64,000 nt of DNA from Diphasiastrum complanatum. Lineage: Eukaryota; Streptophyta; Lycopodiopsida; Lycopodiales; Lycopodiaceae. This document shows positions 53,466 through 64,000 of this stretch, piece after piece. Both the position numbers and the translations under genes were made by a program. How positions within the stretch are numbered: the stretch's first letter is position 1; each line of letters begins with the position of its first letter. The stretch covers positions 49,879,489 through 49,943,488 of the forward strand of contig CM055107.1 of assembly GCA_029204225.1 (NCBI GenBank), read 5' to 3'. The notes below the pieces were generated by a model. That model was not told where the DNA came from, did no database searches, and worked only from the letters and a program-made list of their open reading frames with translations.

Positions 53466-55043
53466 CTGAATGCTTGTCACCTAATTAGGAAAGCCGTTGT
53501 ACTTGGAAGTATATGGCTTTTGTGACAACGGTACACAGTATATACGGTCAATAATTCAGCATCGTTGACGCGAACGCGGATGTTGTTGGAACGTTCCTCG
53601 TTTATTTTAGACGACCTTCGAGATTTTTCTCTCTCTCCACATTTTTCTCAAAAAGTCAAAAGTGCCCTCAAAAAGACGATGATGTTTTTAAAATAGTTTA
53701 ACGCATGAAAATAGATGACCTTCAGGAATTTTCTCTCTCTTTGTATTTTTCGCAAAAAGTCGAAGGTGTGTTAAAAACAGTTAAACTTTTGAACTATGCA
53801 AGTTTTCGCATTTCGGAAAAATGAGAAAAAGCCGAAGCTGTTGAAAACATAGTGTATTTCTGCAGACTGTTGAAAAAGTAATGTATTTCTACAGACTTGT
53901 TCTAAATGCAAGTTTTGTGGAAGTCCTTGAAGATGGCCAAGTCTTCAATGACTTCAAGTTATTAAACTTAACATCTGAACTTTGAAATTATGATAGGATT
54001 GGTTACCCTTTGTTGGAGATCAGCCGGAAGCCCGTTGTAGACGTTCTTCAAATAAATTGGATGTCTAAATTTGTGATTCCTGCAAGTATAAGATGAGCAG
54101 ACGTAGAACCAAAGTCGGTTTCACCTGACCCTAGATCAATGATCAATAAACATGCAAGAAGAATCACGAAATAGAAATTAGTCATTCACCAGGAAGGCAA
54201 CTGTGGGCTTAATTTCCAACAATGAGGAAGTAGACTTTTGACTTGTCAGAGTTCATTACACACGAGACATAAGTTTCTGGCAAGTTTAAGATGTGGTCGA
54301 CAAGTCATTGTGAGCTTGACAAGTCACTGGCAATTCAAACTTTGATAGGTGAATCACAAGTATTTGTTGTGATTTTGTAGATATTTTGATTCTAACTTAA
54401 ACTATGTGATTGGAGAGTAGAAAAAGATGGAGGATCTATTTCATTGAGTCAAACCTTGGTCAGAAGTCACATACATTTGTTGGCGATTTGTAGACGTTTT
54501 TATCTAACTTTGATTATGTGCTTGGGGAGCTAAAAAGAAAAACGGTGCATAATTTATCTTGTTGAGTATATTTCCAATTAGAGAGAAAGTGTGCTAGCAA
54601 GTAGTCTAGTTTTTTTGGCAAGTCACTGTAAAATTGTGCTCAAAACAATCTAAAAATACATTCTCATGGATTTGCAGGGTAAAGGGCTTCCAATCCAACC
54701 ACAACCACCACAATCAAACTTTTCTCACCTATAAAAAAAATCAAAGCATAAAACTTAATGCGCTTATACTACAAACCAGAATCAAAAGACTCAAAAAGTT
54801 AGCCACAAAAGACAACCAAGAATGGCGATATTATGAGAAAAATGTTAACTACTCTACACATCATCAAAAGCTCAAAGCAAAAAGAAATGGTTCTCTAGAG
54901 TAGATATTTTCCAAAAGAGAATGGTGCACAACATAAGCCACCAACCTCCACCTCACAAGTCCACACCAACAAATAGACATTTTGCAAAATCCAAGGAGCA
55001 AGCTAAACTACCATTCACTACCATCTACTATCACAAAGCTAAA
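53466..55043. other. No gene recognised
   Basis: AT-rich sequence with a few internal similarities (TTTTCTCTCTCT followed by CAAAAAGTC near 53625 and 53725). No coding or element signal. Confidence 0.5.

Positions 55044-55124
<81 letters not shown>
55044..55124. repeat. Compound microsatellite (TG)11(AG)n
   Basis: Pure TG dinucleotides to 55065 followed by about 30 AG dinucleotides to 55124. The frames that cover it encode only His-Thr or Glu-Arg/Leu-Ser runs and are artefacts. Confidence 0.98.
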
Positions 55125-55126
<2 letters not shown>

Positions 55127-56898
55127 AAAATGGCAAAATTGCATAAAAATACAAAGGATTGGAGGCTTTCATAGTGAGATATGCTTAAGAAATGTAGCCA
55201 TAACTTAGGCTTATCTATTGTCTTAAGGCAACAAGAACTCTTGTTTGATATTATAAGCATTAATCTTGTTGCTTGCGAGTTGGGCTTACATACATCAAAG
55301 GCTAGTCTCACTTTGTGCTAGTTGTAACTAAGTGCACCAAGTACTCGATATTCTATGGACGCAATATTAATTTTTTTTATGGGCATTTCGTAATACTCAT
55401 TGCATTTAGAAATTGAATTCCATTTCTCTAGTCCAATACATGTGAATAAGGACTTTGCTTATCATGACACTAAGAGGAGAATACCTATAAAAATGTTTTA
55501 CCAGTGATTGAGCTTGATGCTTAATTTGGCCCAAGAATATGATTTTTGTGTGTACTCTCAATTTTTAGTCCTACAAGTAGAATTCTATAAAACTGAAATT
55601 CTTTTTTCTTCCCTTGTTGGATCTTGTAAGCTTTGCTCCACTAGTCGTAAGCTATTGTGACAAATTGCTAAAAGCCAAGGTGTTACCCTTAGGTGAGTTT
55701 GAGTGTTAAAATGAGTTTTATTACTTATTTCTTAGTTCTTTTTAAATGCAATCTTTGTTTCTTTATTTTTCAAGATAGAGACAAAGATTCTCCTAATATA
55801 TCAATCGCCTTATTCTTTTTAAAAACAACGTAGTTGCAAATTTTTAGAGCATTGATCTAGCTTGACGCTAAGTTGGGTGCTCTACTATGCATTTTAGCAA
55901 TGTAAAGCATCGGTGGAAAACCTCAAGCATATTTTGAGGAATGCTTAAATGGCACAATTGTGATTGTCTACAAATGGACATCATCAAATGAATCTTGCAA
56001 ATGTTTAAGATTTTTTTAATATAAATAAAAAGAGATGAAAAAATCTTAGGCATTATGCACTTACTATAAATAATAAACATGCAACTCTCAAACTTACTAA
56101 AAATAATAAAAACTTTTAGTTCAATTATCCATCAGAGGTCTAGGCCAGGGTAGGGTCCGAGGGTCATTGTGAGGGTGCTCTTCGACTGCCGCCCTCGGGG
56201 AAGGCCTTCAATGTTGACTTTTAAAAAAAGGACGTATGTGTCTCCTCTTGCACAATTTGTGCGCCTGTTTTACTTATTTATTTACTTTTTACTTGCACCT
56301 TCAGATTTTTTTAGGAGCATGTAATTCTTTTTTTTCTTGATTTTACATTATCTTTTCGCTCGGGGAACAATTTCCACCCTTGAGCTACCTACCGCCCTTG
56401 GTAGATGCCCTTTTCGGGTAGGGAGTGGTATGGTGTACCTTTCTCCTCCCAAAAACCCTCAATTTTGGATCATACACTCCAAACTAGAAATTCACCATTT
56501 GGGTTGAGGGAGGTTCCCTATACGGAAACTCTGATTTTTGGATCATACCCATCAAACTATAAGTTCACCATTTTTGGGTCCCAAAAAAGAGATTTTAATA
56601 CCCTTTTCCATGGGAGGGAGGGGCCCTCCCTATAGCAACACCTAAATAAATGATCCAACCACCCTTCAACTTCCAAGAGAAATGTGAAAAAAAGTCACCT
56701 TTCAACTTCCAAGTACGATTGGGAGTTATAGCGCCTACCGTACGCGTCTTCCGTACACATGATCCTTAAAGTATTAAAGTACCATCTCCTAATCTCAATT
56801 AATTAGCAATAATCCTGATTACTTAGCCCTTAACACATTCTTGATTCTTCGAGCAAACCTTTATACTGCTTTACACAGAGAAAGAAAGAGCGAGAGAG
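55125..56898. other. No gene recognised; right end holds the NHX promoter
   Basis: No coding signal. 56390-56620 contains short GGGAGG/CCCTCC and GAT(C)ATACxCxCxAACTA repeats (for example GGATCATACACTCCAAACTA near 56467 and GGATCATACCCATCAAACTA near 56540, about 73 bp apart). The last 200 bp should hold the NHX promoter. Confidence 0.45.
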
Positions 56899-56916
56899 AT
56901 GGGTGACACGATTTAA
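56899..56916 (+). promoter_or_regulatory. Five-codon upstream reading frame in the NHX leader
   Basis: ATG GGT GAC ACG ATT TAA starts 63 bases before the NHX ATG and ends 45 bases before it. A GA-rich leader (GAAAGAAAGAGCGAGAGAG) precedes it. If the transcript starts upstream of 56899, this frame would be met first by scanning ribosomes. Confidence 0.45.
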
Positions 56917-56961
56917 GGTTTGTGGGTGCGAGGGAGGGAAGAGGACAAGGGGATTGCGACG

Positions 56962-57139
56962 ATGACGCAGGCGCAGCAGCACCCACCAGCAGGGGCTGCG
57001 CTGATAGAGGAGCATCAGATCGCGGGGGTTAGCCTCTTACTGCAGATCGTCATGCTGGGGATTGCTTTCGTGCTCGGCCATGTGCTTCGCAGACGCAAAT
57101 TCTACTATCTGCACGAGGCAGGTGCTTCACTTTTAATTG
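56962..57139 (+). CDS. NHX6: Endosomal Na+(K+)/H+ exchanger, first coding exon only (NHX5/NHX6 type)
   Basis: NHX5/6 proteins exchange Na+ or K+ for H+ in Golgi and endosomal membranes and control luminal pH. The exon encodes 59 residues starting [20 protein letters not shown] and continuing [20 protein letters not shown], a hydrophobic first membrane segment, then [20 protein letters not shown]. Arabidopsis NHX5/6 have the same Q-x-A-G-V-x-[IL]-L-L-Q-I-x-M-L...F-V-L-G-H-V-L-R-R block, which vacuolar NHX1-4 lack. The exon ends after the first base of the Gly codon at a clean donor GTGAGT (57140). ATG 56962 is the first in-frame ATG; the frame is open further upstream without an ATG. Exon 2 (next residues L-I-V-G in relatives) is not found in 57140-64000: either intron 1 is over 6.8 kb or the gene is a fragment. 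NHX5 versus NHX6 cannot be told. Confidence 0.85.
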
Positions 57140-57644
57140 GTGAGTGTCTGTCTTCTTTTGGAGTCCATGATCTGCTGCAAAAAAGCAGTTATAGTCTTTC
57201 TGCATTTTACTGGCATTTAGTCTAAGTTTTTTCACAGAAACTAAGTATCCATTCGATATCAAACTGGCATTGCTCTCAGTAAATTGAGAATATTGATTTA
57301 GAGCATCAAAATAGTTGAGTGCAATGGCTTTCCCCAGTTGTAATTTGAGAGAAGTGATAGCTCCTGTAGCTTCAATTCTGGGTTTTTTATTGACGGGTCG
57401 GCTATAAGGGAGAAGGTTCAGTATTAATAGGCAGGCAGGCCCTAGTTTCAGATAGTAAGGGATCTTATTAGAGGTTCCTCTTGCTTTGATTCAGGTTGAA
57501 ACTGTATATAAACCATCAGTCTAAGCTCATTATGAACCAAATATAGTGAATTCGGAGGTATATTATGGAAATATGGTCGAGACAAGAGGAGTAACTGTAA
57601 TTTCCATAATATGTCAAGAAACTCACGTTGCCAAGCTTTTCTAT
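57140..57644. other. Start of NHX intron 1
   Basis: Begins with the donor GTGAGT; T-rich, no coding signal. The repeated TATTATGGAAATATGG / TTTCCATAATATG around 57561 and 57600 forms an imperfect inverted repeat of about 12 bp. Confidence 0.5.
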
Positions 57645-57885
57645 GTCATTAGCTCAAAATGTTTTGACTTCTATTCAAAAGAAAAGTAGCCATATGAAGT
57701 GCTTCGACCTAAAAAGACCTTGGAAACCCCTTTGCCTTGAGCATGCTTCGGGCACACTCAACTATGGTTCAATTCTTTCTCTCGGCTATGCCATTTTGCT
57801 GGGGTGTGTGTGGAGAAGTAAATTGCATTTTGATACCATTTCCCTTGCATAATTCAACAATTTCACCAACAATGCATTCACCACC
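57645..57885 (-). pseudogene. Copia integrase fragment
   Basis: Minus frame: SDGGGECIVGEIVELCKGNG, then TSPHTPQQNGIAERKN, stop, TIVECARSMLKAKGF, then VEALHMATFLLNRSQNILS. It contains the second half of the copia integrase core with its catalytic Glu (AERKN). Stops replace R in N-R-T and W in F-W-x-E. The downstream pol is missing, and an opposite-strand copia RT begins at about 57890. Confidence 0.85.
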
Positions 57886-57889
57886 ACCA

Positions 57890-58822
57890 TCTGAAGGCTA
57901 CTCACAATTACCAGGTATTGATTACACAGACTTTTAGTCCGGTTGTTAAAACTTGCATCTATTCGAACCTTGTTGGCAATTGCAGCATCAGAAGACCTTG
58001 AAGTACATCAGATGGATGTATAGACTGCATTCTTAAATGGTTCTATCCATGAAGACATCTATATGCGACAGCCTGAAGGCTTTGTCATTGAAGACTTTCA
58101 AGATCGACTCTATAAGATTCATAAAGCTCTCTATGGGCTCAAACAAGCACCCATGGCCTGGTTTCAACAAATCAATGATTAGCTTTTACAACTCGACTTC
58201 TATTTGAATGCTGCTGACTTGAATGTCTACAGTAAATATGACGGTCCAAATTACATACTCATTGCTCTTTATGTCGATGATTGTCTACTTTTAAGCAATT
58301 GTACTTCACTACTCGAAAGTACCAAGTCCAATCTTTCTATAGAATTCGACATTACAGATCTTGAACCAATCCATTATTTGCTTGGCATTTAATTCCTTCG
58401 AGATTGAGCCAAGAGGACAATTCCTTTAAGCCAACAAAGGTATCTACAATACATTATGGAGAAATTTAGAATGCTTGAATAAAAATTGATTGATTCACCT
58501 ATGGATCTAGGACTTACACTTAGCAACTATGTGTGTCCTTTGACACTTGCTAAGTTTCGGACATTAAAAACTATCCACACCAATCACTTATCAGCTCATT
58601 GATGTATGCAATGGTGTGCACAAGACCGGAGCATATATAGTAAGCACGTTATCACAATTCATGTTGAATCCTGGACTTCAACATTGGAAAGCACTCAAAC
58701 GAGTGATGAAATACATTCAGTCAACAAAGAATCAAGTTCTTTGCTATTCTAGTAATGTTGCCTCTTCGTTGTCCTTATTTGGCTATTTTGATTCAGATTG
58801 GGGAGGTGACAAATATCTATAG
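57890..58822 (+). pseudogene. Copia RT and start of RNase H
   Basis: RT motifs in shifted frames: DYTQTFSPVVKTCI, LEVHQMDV, AFLNGSIHEDIYMRQPEGF, YKIHKALYGLKQAPMAW, the catalytic LIALYVDDCLLLSN, then DITDLEPIHYLLGI and a stop. Later LSQFMLNPGLQHWKALKRVM and FGYFDSDWGGD, the start of RNase H. At about 58823 copia similarity ends in the middle of RNase H and gypsy gag follows at once. Confidence 0.88.
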
Positions 58823-58825
58823 ATG

Positions 58826-60640
58826 AGGTGTGGCGCATCAAGCGAGCCACCTATCAGTTGCAGGATCTTGCCGACTGTTGGTGGCGGAGAGTTCAAACTA
58901 CGCTAGAATGTCCCACTACCTGGGTTGACTTTAAGAGGTAATTTTGAGCCCAATTTATTCCACCGCATGAGCATTTGCGGGCCACTGATGCATGGTTGTT
59001 ACTTAGACAAAGAAGTAATTTGTACAAGTTTATGCTGATGAGTATTGTGAGATACTAACGAAAATCCCTAAACAAATCAATACATGGTAGCAAATCCATA
59101 AATTTATCTTTGGTTGAGGGAGGAATTGCGTCCATGGTAGTAACATTGGAACATGCCATAGCCAAGGCTCTTATTTTTGAGGGCGGGTCTAAGGGTAAGG
59201 TTCTAACAGAGGTCTCAGGAGCTCAAGATATGTAGCACCAGGCAATGAATAAGGCAAGCCCAACAAGTGGCAAGCAGCTGGGGATTGTACAAGCATACAG
59301 GTGAGAAGTGAAAAGCTTCCTCATGCTCTAACGTCTTATGCCACAAGAGATAGAAAAAGCTAAAGCTGAGGGGTTGTGCTACTATTGTTTGGGTATGCAC
59401 CTCTACAACGAGTGTCCATGACGGAAGAAGCAAAAGCTAATTGTTATGCAACCGTACAAGGATGACAGAGTACCTAGGATTGCCTTTGATGAGCTCGACA
59501 CTCTTTGTGACGAGGGAAAAGGTTTTGCCCTAAACTGATGATAATTTTAGTTGAGAAAATTAGTTATGCAGCTCCTGCTTGTTATCTTTTTGTTAAGGCG
59601 CAAACAGGTTATCATTTTGATGATACCCAACTCATCAGAATGTGAGGACGACTGGCAGGTCACGAGGTGGTGGTCCTCTTTGACATCGGTTCATCGCACA
59701 ATGTTATAAATTCTGTCTTGGTAAAGAAACTTAAACTCCCACGATTCCTTCAACTAATCGGTACAGAGATATGGGATCTCACAGTTGTGGAGCTTCCAGT
59801 TACTATACAAATATATACAGAATCCTTGGATTTTGAGATTACTAGACTAGCACTTTTTGATCTGGTGCTTGGTAAACATTGGCATGCGGATAGGTAGCTA
59901 ACTATAGATTTTGTAAATCATGTATATAAGTTCAAGGATGGGGGTTTGTCCCATACCTTGATAGGCGAGAGGAAGTTACCTGATGGCCCTCTCGTTTTGG
60001 CTTTAAAAAAAAAGAAAGAACATTTCCAGTATTTGTATTTGTGCTTTTTGAATGTGAATGACTTAGTGGATGAATCACATGTTGTAAGTTCTGAAAAGGT
60101 AGTTAGGCAAGTACATAGTATTGTGTTGCAATCTACATCAGATAAGTTTGATAGGCAAGAGAATAATTCTACATTGCAATCTTCAAAATAGCATCCACAT
60201 CTGCCTTGGATCCTATTGAGCTTAAAACTTTAGATGAGTCTATTAGGAAGACGTTTAATTCAGTTCTCGTTCAAGAAACTCCAGCCGGTTTACCCCCTAG
60301 TAGAAATGTGGAACACAGAATTGAGCTGGTTCTAGGGGCAGAACCTGTTTGTTGACCTGCATATAGGATGAGAGCAGATACTTATCTATGTGAAAATCGC
60401 TCGTACAGGGAGTTTGAGAGAGGTGATATGGTCTTTTTTGCTAGTTTCACCTAAATCTAAGGTGATGAGAACCGGCAAGTGTGCAAAGCTATTACCAAGG
60501 TATTGTGGACCATGGCAAATTATTAAAAAGGTCAGTGAGGTAGCTTATAAGCTGCAACTGCCTGATTACCATTGTCCGAAGCGACATGGGAGAGTCAGAT
60601 CCAGCTGCAAAGGTCCTATCCTGAGTTTGTCATGAAGGAG
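58826..60640 (+). pseudogene. Ty3/gypsy gag-protease with most of pol deleted
   Basis: gag: DEVWRIKRATYQLQDLADCW, TTLECPTTWVDFKR, AQFIPPHEH; zinc knuckle CYYCLGMHLYNEC (one residue short of C-x2-C-x4-H-x4-C) near 59380. Protease: VVLFDIGSSHNVINSVLV at 59667-59722 (D-x-G-[SA] box as D-I-G-S) and LFDLVLGKHWHA. Then the region before RT with GLPPSRNVEHRIELVLGAEP (60285-60345). RT, RNase H and most of integrase are missing; the sequence passes to the integrase C-terminus EFERGDMVF...PKSKVMRTGKCAKLLPRYCG and VAYKLQLPDYHC (60410-60570). The 3' polypurine tract and LTR follow. Confidence 0.85.
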
Positions 60641-60667
60641 TGATGACATTCTTGAGGAGGGAGAGAG

Positions 60668-61145
60668 TGTTAGGATCCAGTCATGGATCCAACATATTTT
60701 GACGTGAGCGCTAGCTCCAGAGGTCATAGGACCAGTTCGATGATTGATGACTCCCCATTAGAGGCACTTGAGACCAGTCGTGTCTAAGTGTGTTGCAATC
60801 GCACCCGATGTACTTGAACGTGTCGTGTTGCGTGGGCGACGAGTTTGGTAGAATTGACGTACAACTGACCAAGTTAACCCATAATTTGGCGGGCAATGAC
60901 TAGGGTTAGTCGGCACGTGACCGGTGTGGTCTTATGGCCACATGTGTACGGTGGACATGGGGGTGGCATAACATTAAGACACTGTATTCTTGGATCACCC
61001 ACATGAGCGCCAAGTGCCCTGAGGACCCAAATAGCAGGCAATGGGCGTAAAGTCTTGCCTATGGATGGGAGGAGATTCATTTTACACACTGGCTAGCTTG
61101 GGAGAGAGGAGCTTGGAGCTCTTGGCTTCTGACCATGTACTAACA
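60668..61145 (+). mobile_element. Gypsy 3' LTR, 478 bp
   Basis: It starts TGTTAGGATCCAG directly after GAGGAGGGAGAGAG and ends ATGTACTAACA, a perfect TGTTAG/CTAACA terminal inverted repeat. It belongs to the gypsy element at 58826-60640. No 5' LTR is present; the element is truncated at its copia junction. Confidence 0.75.
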
Positions 61146-61203
61146 TAATAATTAAAGTTAATGCTTTTGGGCCGCAACATGACGTTTATGTACACGCTTA
61201 TAC

Positions 61204-61435
61204 TGTGGGAAATAGAAGCCTAAGGATCCAGGATCTTAACTATTCAATCACACAAAGCATTCTCAAAAGGAAAGAGAGAGATGGCTAGAAACTCTCTTGT
61301 AGAAACAGCCAAGGAGAATAGTCAGTATTACTTACAAAAGTGTCTCATACAAATGAGATGCACACATATATATAGTCCAAGATGACTATCTAACTTCATG
61401 ACTATTGGCTATCCAACTACTTGACTATTGGCTGT
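61204..61435 (-). mobile_element. Truncated 3' LTR of a copia deletion derivative
   Basis: It starts TGTGGGAAATAGAAGCC and stays nearly identical to 62223-62470 through CTATTGGCTGT at 61435, where it changes directly to gag sequence. It contains the same CACATATATATAGTCC TATA region. The U3 part beyond this point and the polypurine tract are missing. Confidence 0.85.
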
Positions 61436-61624
61436 TGAAGTAGTTGTTCTAGATGGTGTAATAGGTGCCAAGGTAGGTGGCCTCTTTTCGTCACCATTAA
61501 CTACTTCCCACAAACCTTTAGCAATTAGAAGGTTCTTTATCACGTAGCACCACAAGCAATAGTTTGTGTCATCCATCCTATCTTCATTAAATAAAGAACC
61601 AATAGACTCCGATTCTTTAGCCAT
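61436..61624 (-). pseudogene. Truncated copia gag
   Basis: MAKESESIGSLFNEDRMDDT (ATG 61624), then NYCLWCYVIKNLLIAKGLWE and VNGDEKRPPTL, a standard copia gag start (L-x-x-x-N-Y-x-x-W...L...LW-x-V-V). After about 62 codons it runs into LTR sequence. The open frame extends upstream to an earlier ATG at 61684, but similarity to copia gag starts at 61624. Confidence 0.8.
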
Positions 61625-62210
61625 AACAGAAAAATCAGCTTGTAGTAGATAGGAAATAGACTTTCCAAGACAAAATCTACTCAAAGGGCAACAACCTCAA
61701 AGCTGAAATTATGAGCACAATAGATTGCAATACTCCACATGCAATTTGCTCAATAAGTAATGAAATAGGTGGCTGATTTCTGCACAAAAAACAGAATGCT
61801 CACAAATAGGTAGACTTTCAAATGAAGCCAAAACGAAAACCAGAAATTTGTGGCTAAAAAGAGTACACACTATGTGCATATAGAGCTGATGGTAGCGCCC
61901 TACTCCAAGCTCACCAACAGGGAAATTTTAGCAAGAAATGCGTCCAAAACACATGTATCTTCATTTGTAATGGGTGCTTTGAAATTTTCAGCATGTAATT
62001 GAGTCAAAATCACATGCAATTGGTTTGAGCATGGGCGCCTTACTGCTAGCTCTCAAATAGGTTGAAGGTGCCCTGCAATTTCCTGCAAAAAAAAGCTACA
62101 GGAAGATGAACAGATTCTTCTCCTGCAAAAATCAGTAGCTTGATGATTTTCTGCTACCAAAAGGGGAAGAAGATTGGGCGCCCTCCTGCAAGCAATATGA
62201 TCACCTAAAG

Positions 62211-62222
62211 GCTCTGATACCA
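62211..62222 (-). other. Copia primer-binding site (initiator tRNA-Met)
   Basis: GCTCTGATACCA on the plus strand directly before the TGTAGGAAATAG start of the 5' LTR. The leader between it and the gag ATG is about 590 bp. Confidence 0.92.
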
Positions 62223-62723
62223 TGTAGGAAATAGAAGCCTAAGGATCCAGGATCTTAACTATTCAATCACACAAAGCATTCTCAAAAGAAAGAGAGAGAT
62301 GGCTAGAACCCTCTTGTAGAAACTCGTGGACAGCCAAGGAGAATAGTCAGTATTGCTTAAAAAAGTGTCTCATACAAATGGGATGCGCACATATATATAG
62401 TCCAAGATGACTATCTAACTTCATGACTATTGGCTATCCAACTACTTGACTATTGGCTGTCCAACTGCGTGATTATTGACTAGCTAACTTTCTATAAGTT
62501 ACATAGAAAGAACAAGGTACCTCCAATATGTCGAGTTGGGTACTTAATGCCACAATTAGGCCTAGTGGACCCATGAGTCCCTACTAAGCTAATTCCATAC
62601 TAACTTAGCTAACCCTAAGTTTAGTAGGCCTAATATAATAAATGGACCATGGTTACACAACTCTCGACCTTTTGAGTCAAAGTAACCTATGGTAAGGTAA
62701 GCAATTCCATTTACATTCCAACA
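62223..62723 (-). mobile_element. Copia 5' LTR, about 500 bp
   Basis: It starts TGTAGGAAATAG and ends near ACATTCCAACA at 62723, an imperfect inverted repeat (TGTAGGAAAT with ATTCCAACA). It shares its first about 230 bp with 61204-61435 and is related to the solo LTR at 43262-43723 (CCTATGG, AGTCAAAGTAACC). Flanking bases TATTA (right) and TATAC (left of the other LTR) do not match. Confidence 0.75.
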
Positions 62724-64000
62724 TATTACCATATTTTTAATAGCTTAAATAGTTCACATAAATTAAAAATTGATTACAACTCCAACTTCAGCTACTTGAG
62801 TAGTGACCAAATGTCATAATAATGGAGCCATTCACTCAAATAGTAGTTTGGAGGCCTAAATGAATCTATGAAGCCCAAGTATGCTAGAGTATCAACTTAT
62901 GCCCTAATTATGTCTACCTTTTTTTTCCAACAGTTGTTGGCTTCAAGTCCTTAGGTCATGGCTATGAATGGATAATTAAAAGGCATGTTTATTGTCCATG
63001 CTACCTTAGGGCTTTAATGGCTTTTGTTGATTAATTACATAAAGATCTAGCTAGCTATCTAAATGAATGCCTTGGTTATTGTCATATTTTAGGCATGCAT
63101 GTAGCAGTTGTCTTGTGGATGGGGATTGTCAAGTGGCCCTTGCAATAGGAACTCTTTGCTTAATTAATAAAATAAAAGGTTTTTTCCTTACACAAACATC
63201 TATATTTTGAAAGTAGCTTCATGTTTATTTTTGGAATCATACAATACCTTTTCAAACCACAAGAATCAAGAGGACACAAGCTGTCTGTTTGAGTCGAGTT
63301 AATGCTGTACGAAAAATTATTAGTTTGTTGAAAACATGTCAAGAAGAAAGAGCGGTTCTACAAATCACTTCACATGGCTATTGTAGTGATAAGGTTTTGA
63401 AAGGAGTTTTGAGAACATAACCAACGATGTAGCTTTGAGTAGTAAAGACTTTGACTTTTAAATTTTCTTCGTTTAGACATTCAAAACTTTGACTATGCAA
63501 TCTTTGCTTTGTACATCCAAAACCCTACCTAAAGATTTTTCTAGTTTTGTCTAAGCTGTTGGAATTGAAGATAATTCACTTGCCTTTATCATATACTTTT
63601 TAGAGTTTAAGCATGTAAATGTACAATATCTTTCTTCGTATTATGCGTGATAATGTGTGATTCTCCATACATTGAAGTAGGCATTTTGTGTGATTTCTTT
63701 ACTTTGCAGTTCTAGCTTCCAGTCCAGGTCTACTCTTTAGTTTTGAAGAATCGATAGAAACTCATACATTGGCGTTATCGATAGAATTTTAATATTCACA
63801 AAGCTATGTGGATTGTGTCTTTTTGCGTTTGATTGCACCTACTTGGGCAGAAATAATTTGAGCAGGGAATTCATAGCATAGAGTCCATGCTATAGATGAT
63901 TCAATAGCTGATGTAAGGCTTTGTGGGTGCCTCATAAAGCTAATTATTGTAGAAGTCTCGTATATTCGTTTTTGATGCTATTCTATACTTGACACTAATG
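62724..64000. other. No gene recognised
   Basis: AT-rich sequence with chance frames only. It could be further NHX intron 1 or intergenic. No NHX exon, LTR pair or RNA gene was found. Confidence 0.5.

Noticed and set aside
55039-55311. Frames with long Glu-Arg or Leu-Ser/His-Thr runs
   Set aside because: They are translations of the TG/AG microsatellite.
1-64000. CRISPR arrays, operons, phage or bacterial defence systems
   Set aside because: No regular spacer-repeat array or prokaryotic gene layout is present; all coding signal is plant nuclear or retroelement.

Overview
The window is nuclear DNA of a land plant. It carries two spliced host genes with plant homologues inside a dense, layered field of decayed retrotransposons. 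A gymnosperm (conifer-like) source is my best inference. The host proteins are recognisable but rather diverged from Arabidopsis, insertions are old and layered, introns are loaded with LTR elements, telomere-like repeats lie inside the chromosome, and there is a Penelope-type reverse transcriptase of a kind reported in conifers. I cannot name a species.

Host genes. (1) An apparently intact eIF3k gene lies on the minus strand at 37867-45958. I could place all nine coding exons by translation and GT-AG borders; they give 246 residues with no stop or frameshift. Intron 1 is about 5.5 kb and holds three layers of LTR-element debris. (2) The first coding exon of an endosomal Na+/H+ exchanger of the NHX5/NHX6 type lies on the plus strand at 56962-57139. 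No further exon is visible in the remaining 6.9 kb, which is filled with copia and gypsy pieces.

Repeat layout. 1-9 kb: a minus copia LTR, chromodomain-type gypsy debris, a minus copia element that lost its RT by internal deletion, and a copia gag relic. 9-14 kb: a minus Tat-like gypsy pol followed by an unknown 315-codon reading frame broken only by stop codons. 14-32 kb: a rearranged complex. Two LTRs of one gypsy family face each other in opposite orientation, share the target duplication GTCCT/AGGAC, and split a Helitron helicase between them. This complex also holds two diverged copies of an unrecognised long reading frame lying just upstream of an LTR, two truncated copia halves, tandem repeats and telomere-like repeats. 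32-37 kb: gypsy gag, a Penelope-like RT relic, and a minus gypsy gag-pol. 46-54 kb: copia LTR pieces and a non-autonomous LTR element carrying an acidic, unrecognised reading frame. 54-57 kb: mostly featureless apart from a TG/AG microsatellite. 57-64 kb: debris in or next to NHX intron 1, including a compact copia deletion derivative.

Nothing here suggests an operon, CRISPR array or prokaryotic system. The most novel material is the unrecognised reading frame downstream of pol (15.0-18.0 and 28.0-31.1 kb), the Penelope-like RT, the inversion recorded by the Helitron and target-site duplication, and the acidic frame of the 49-53 kb element.
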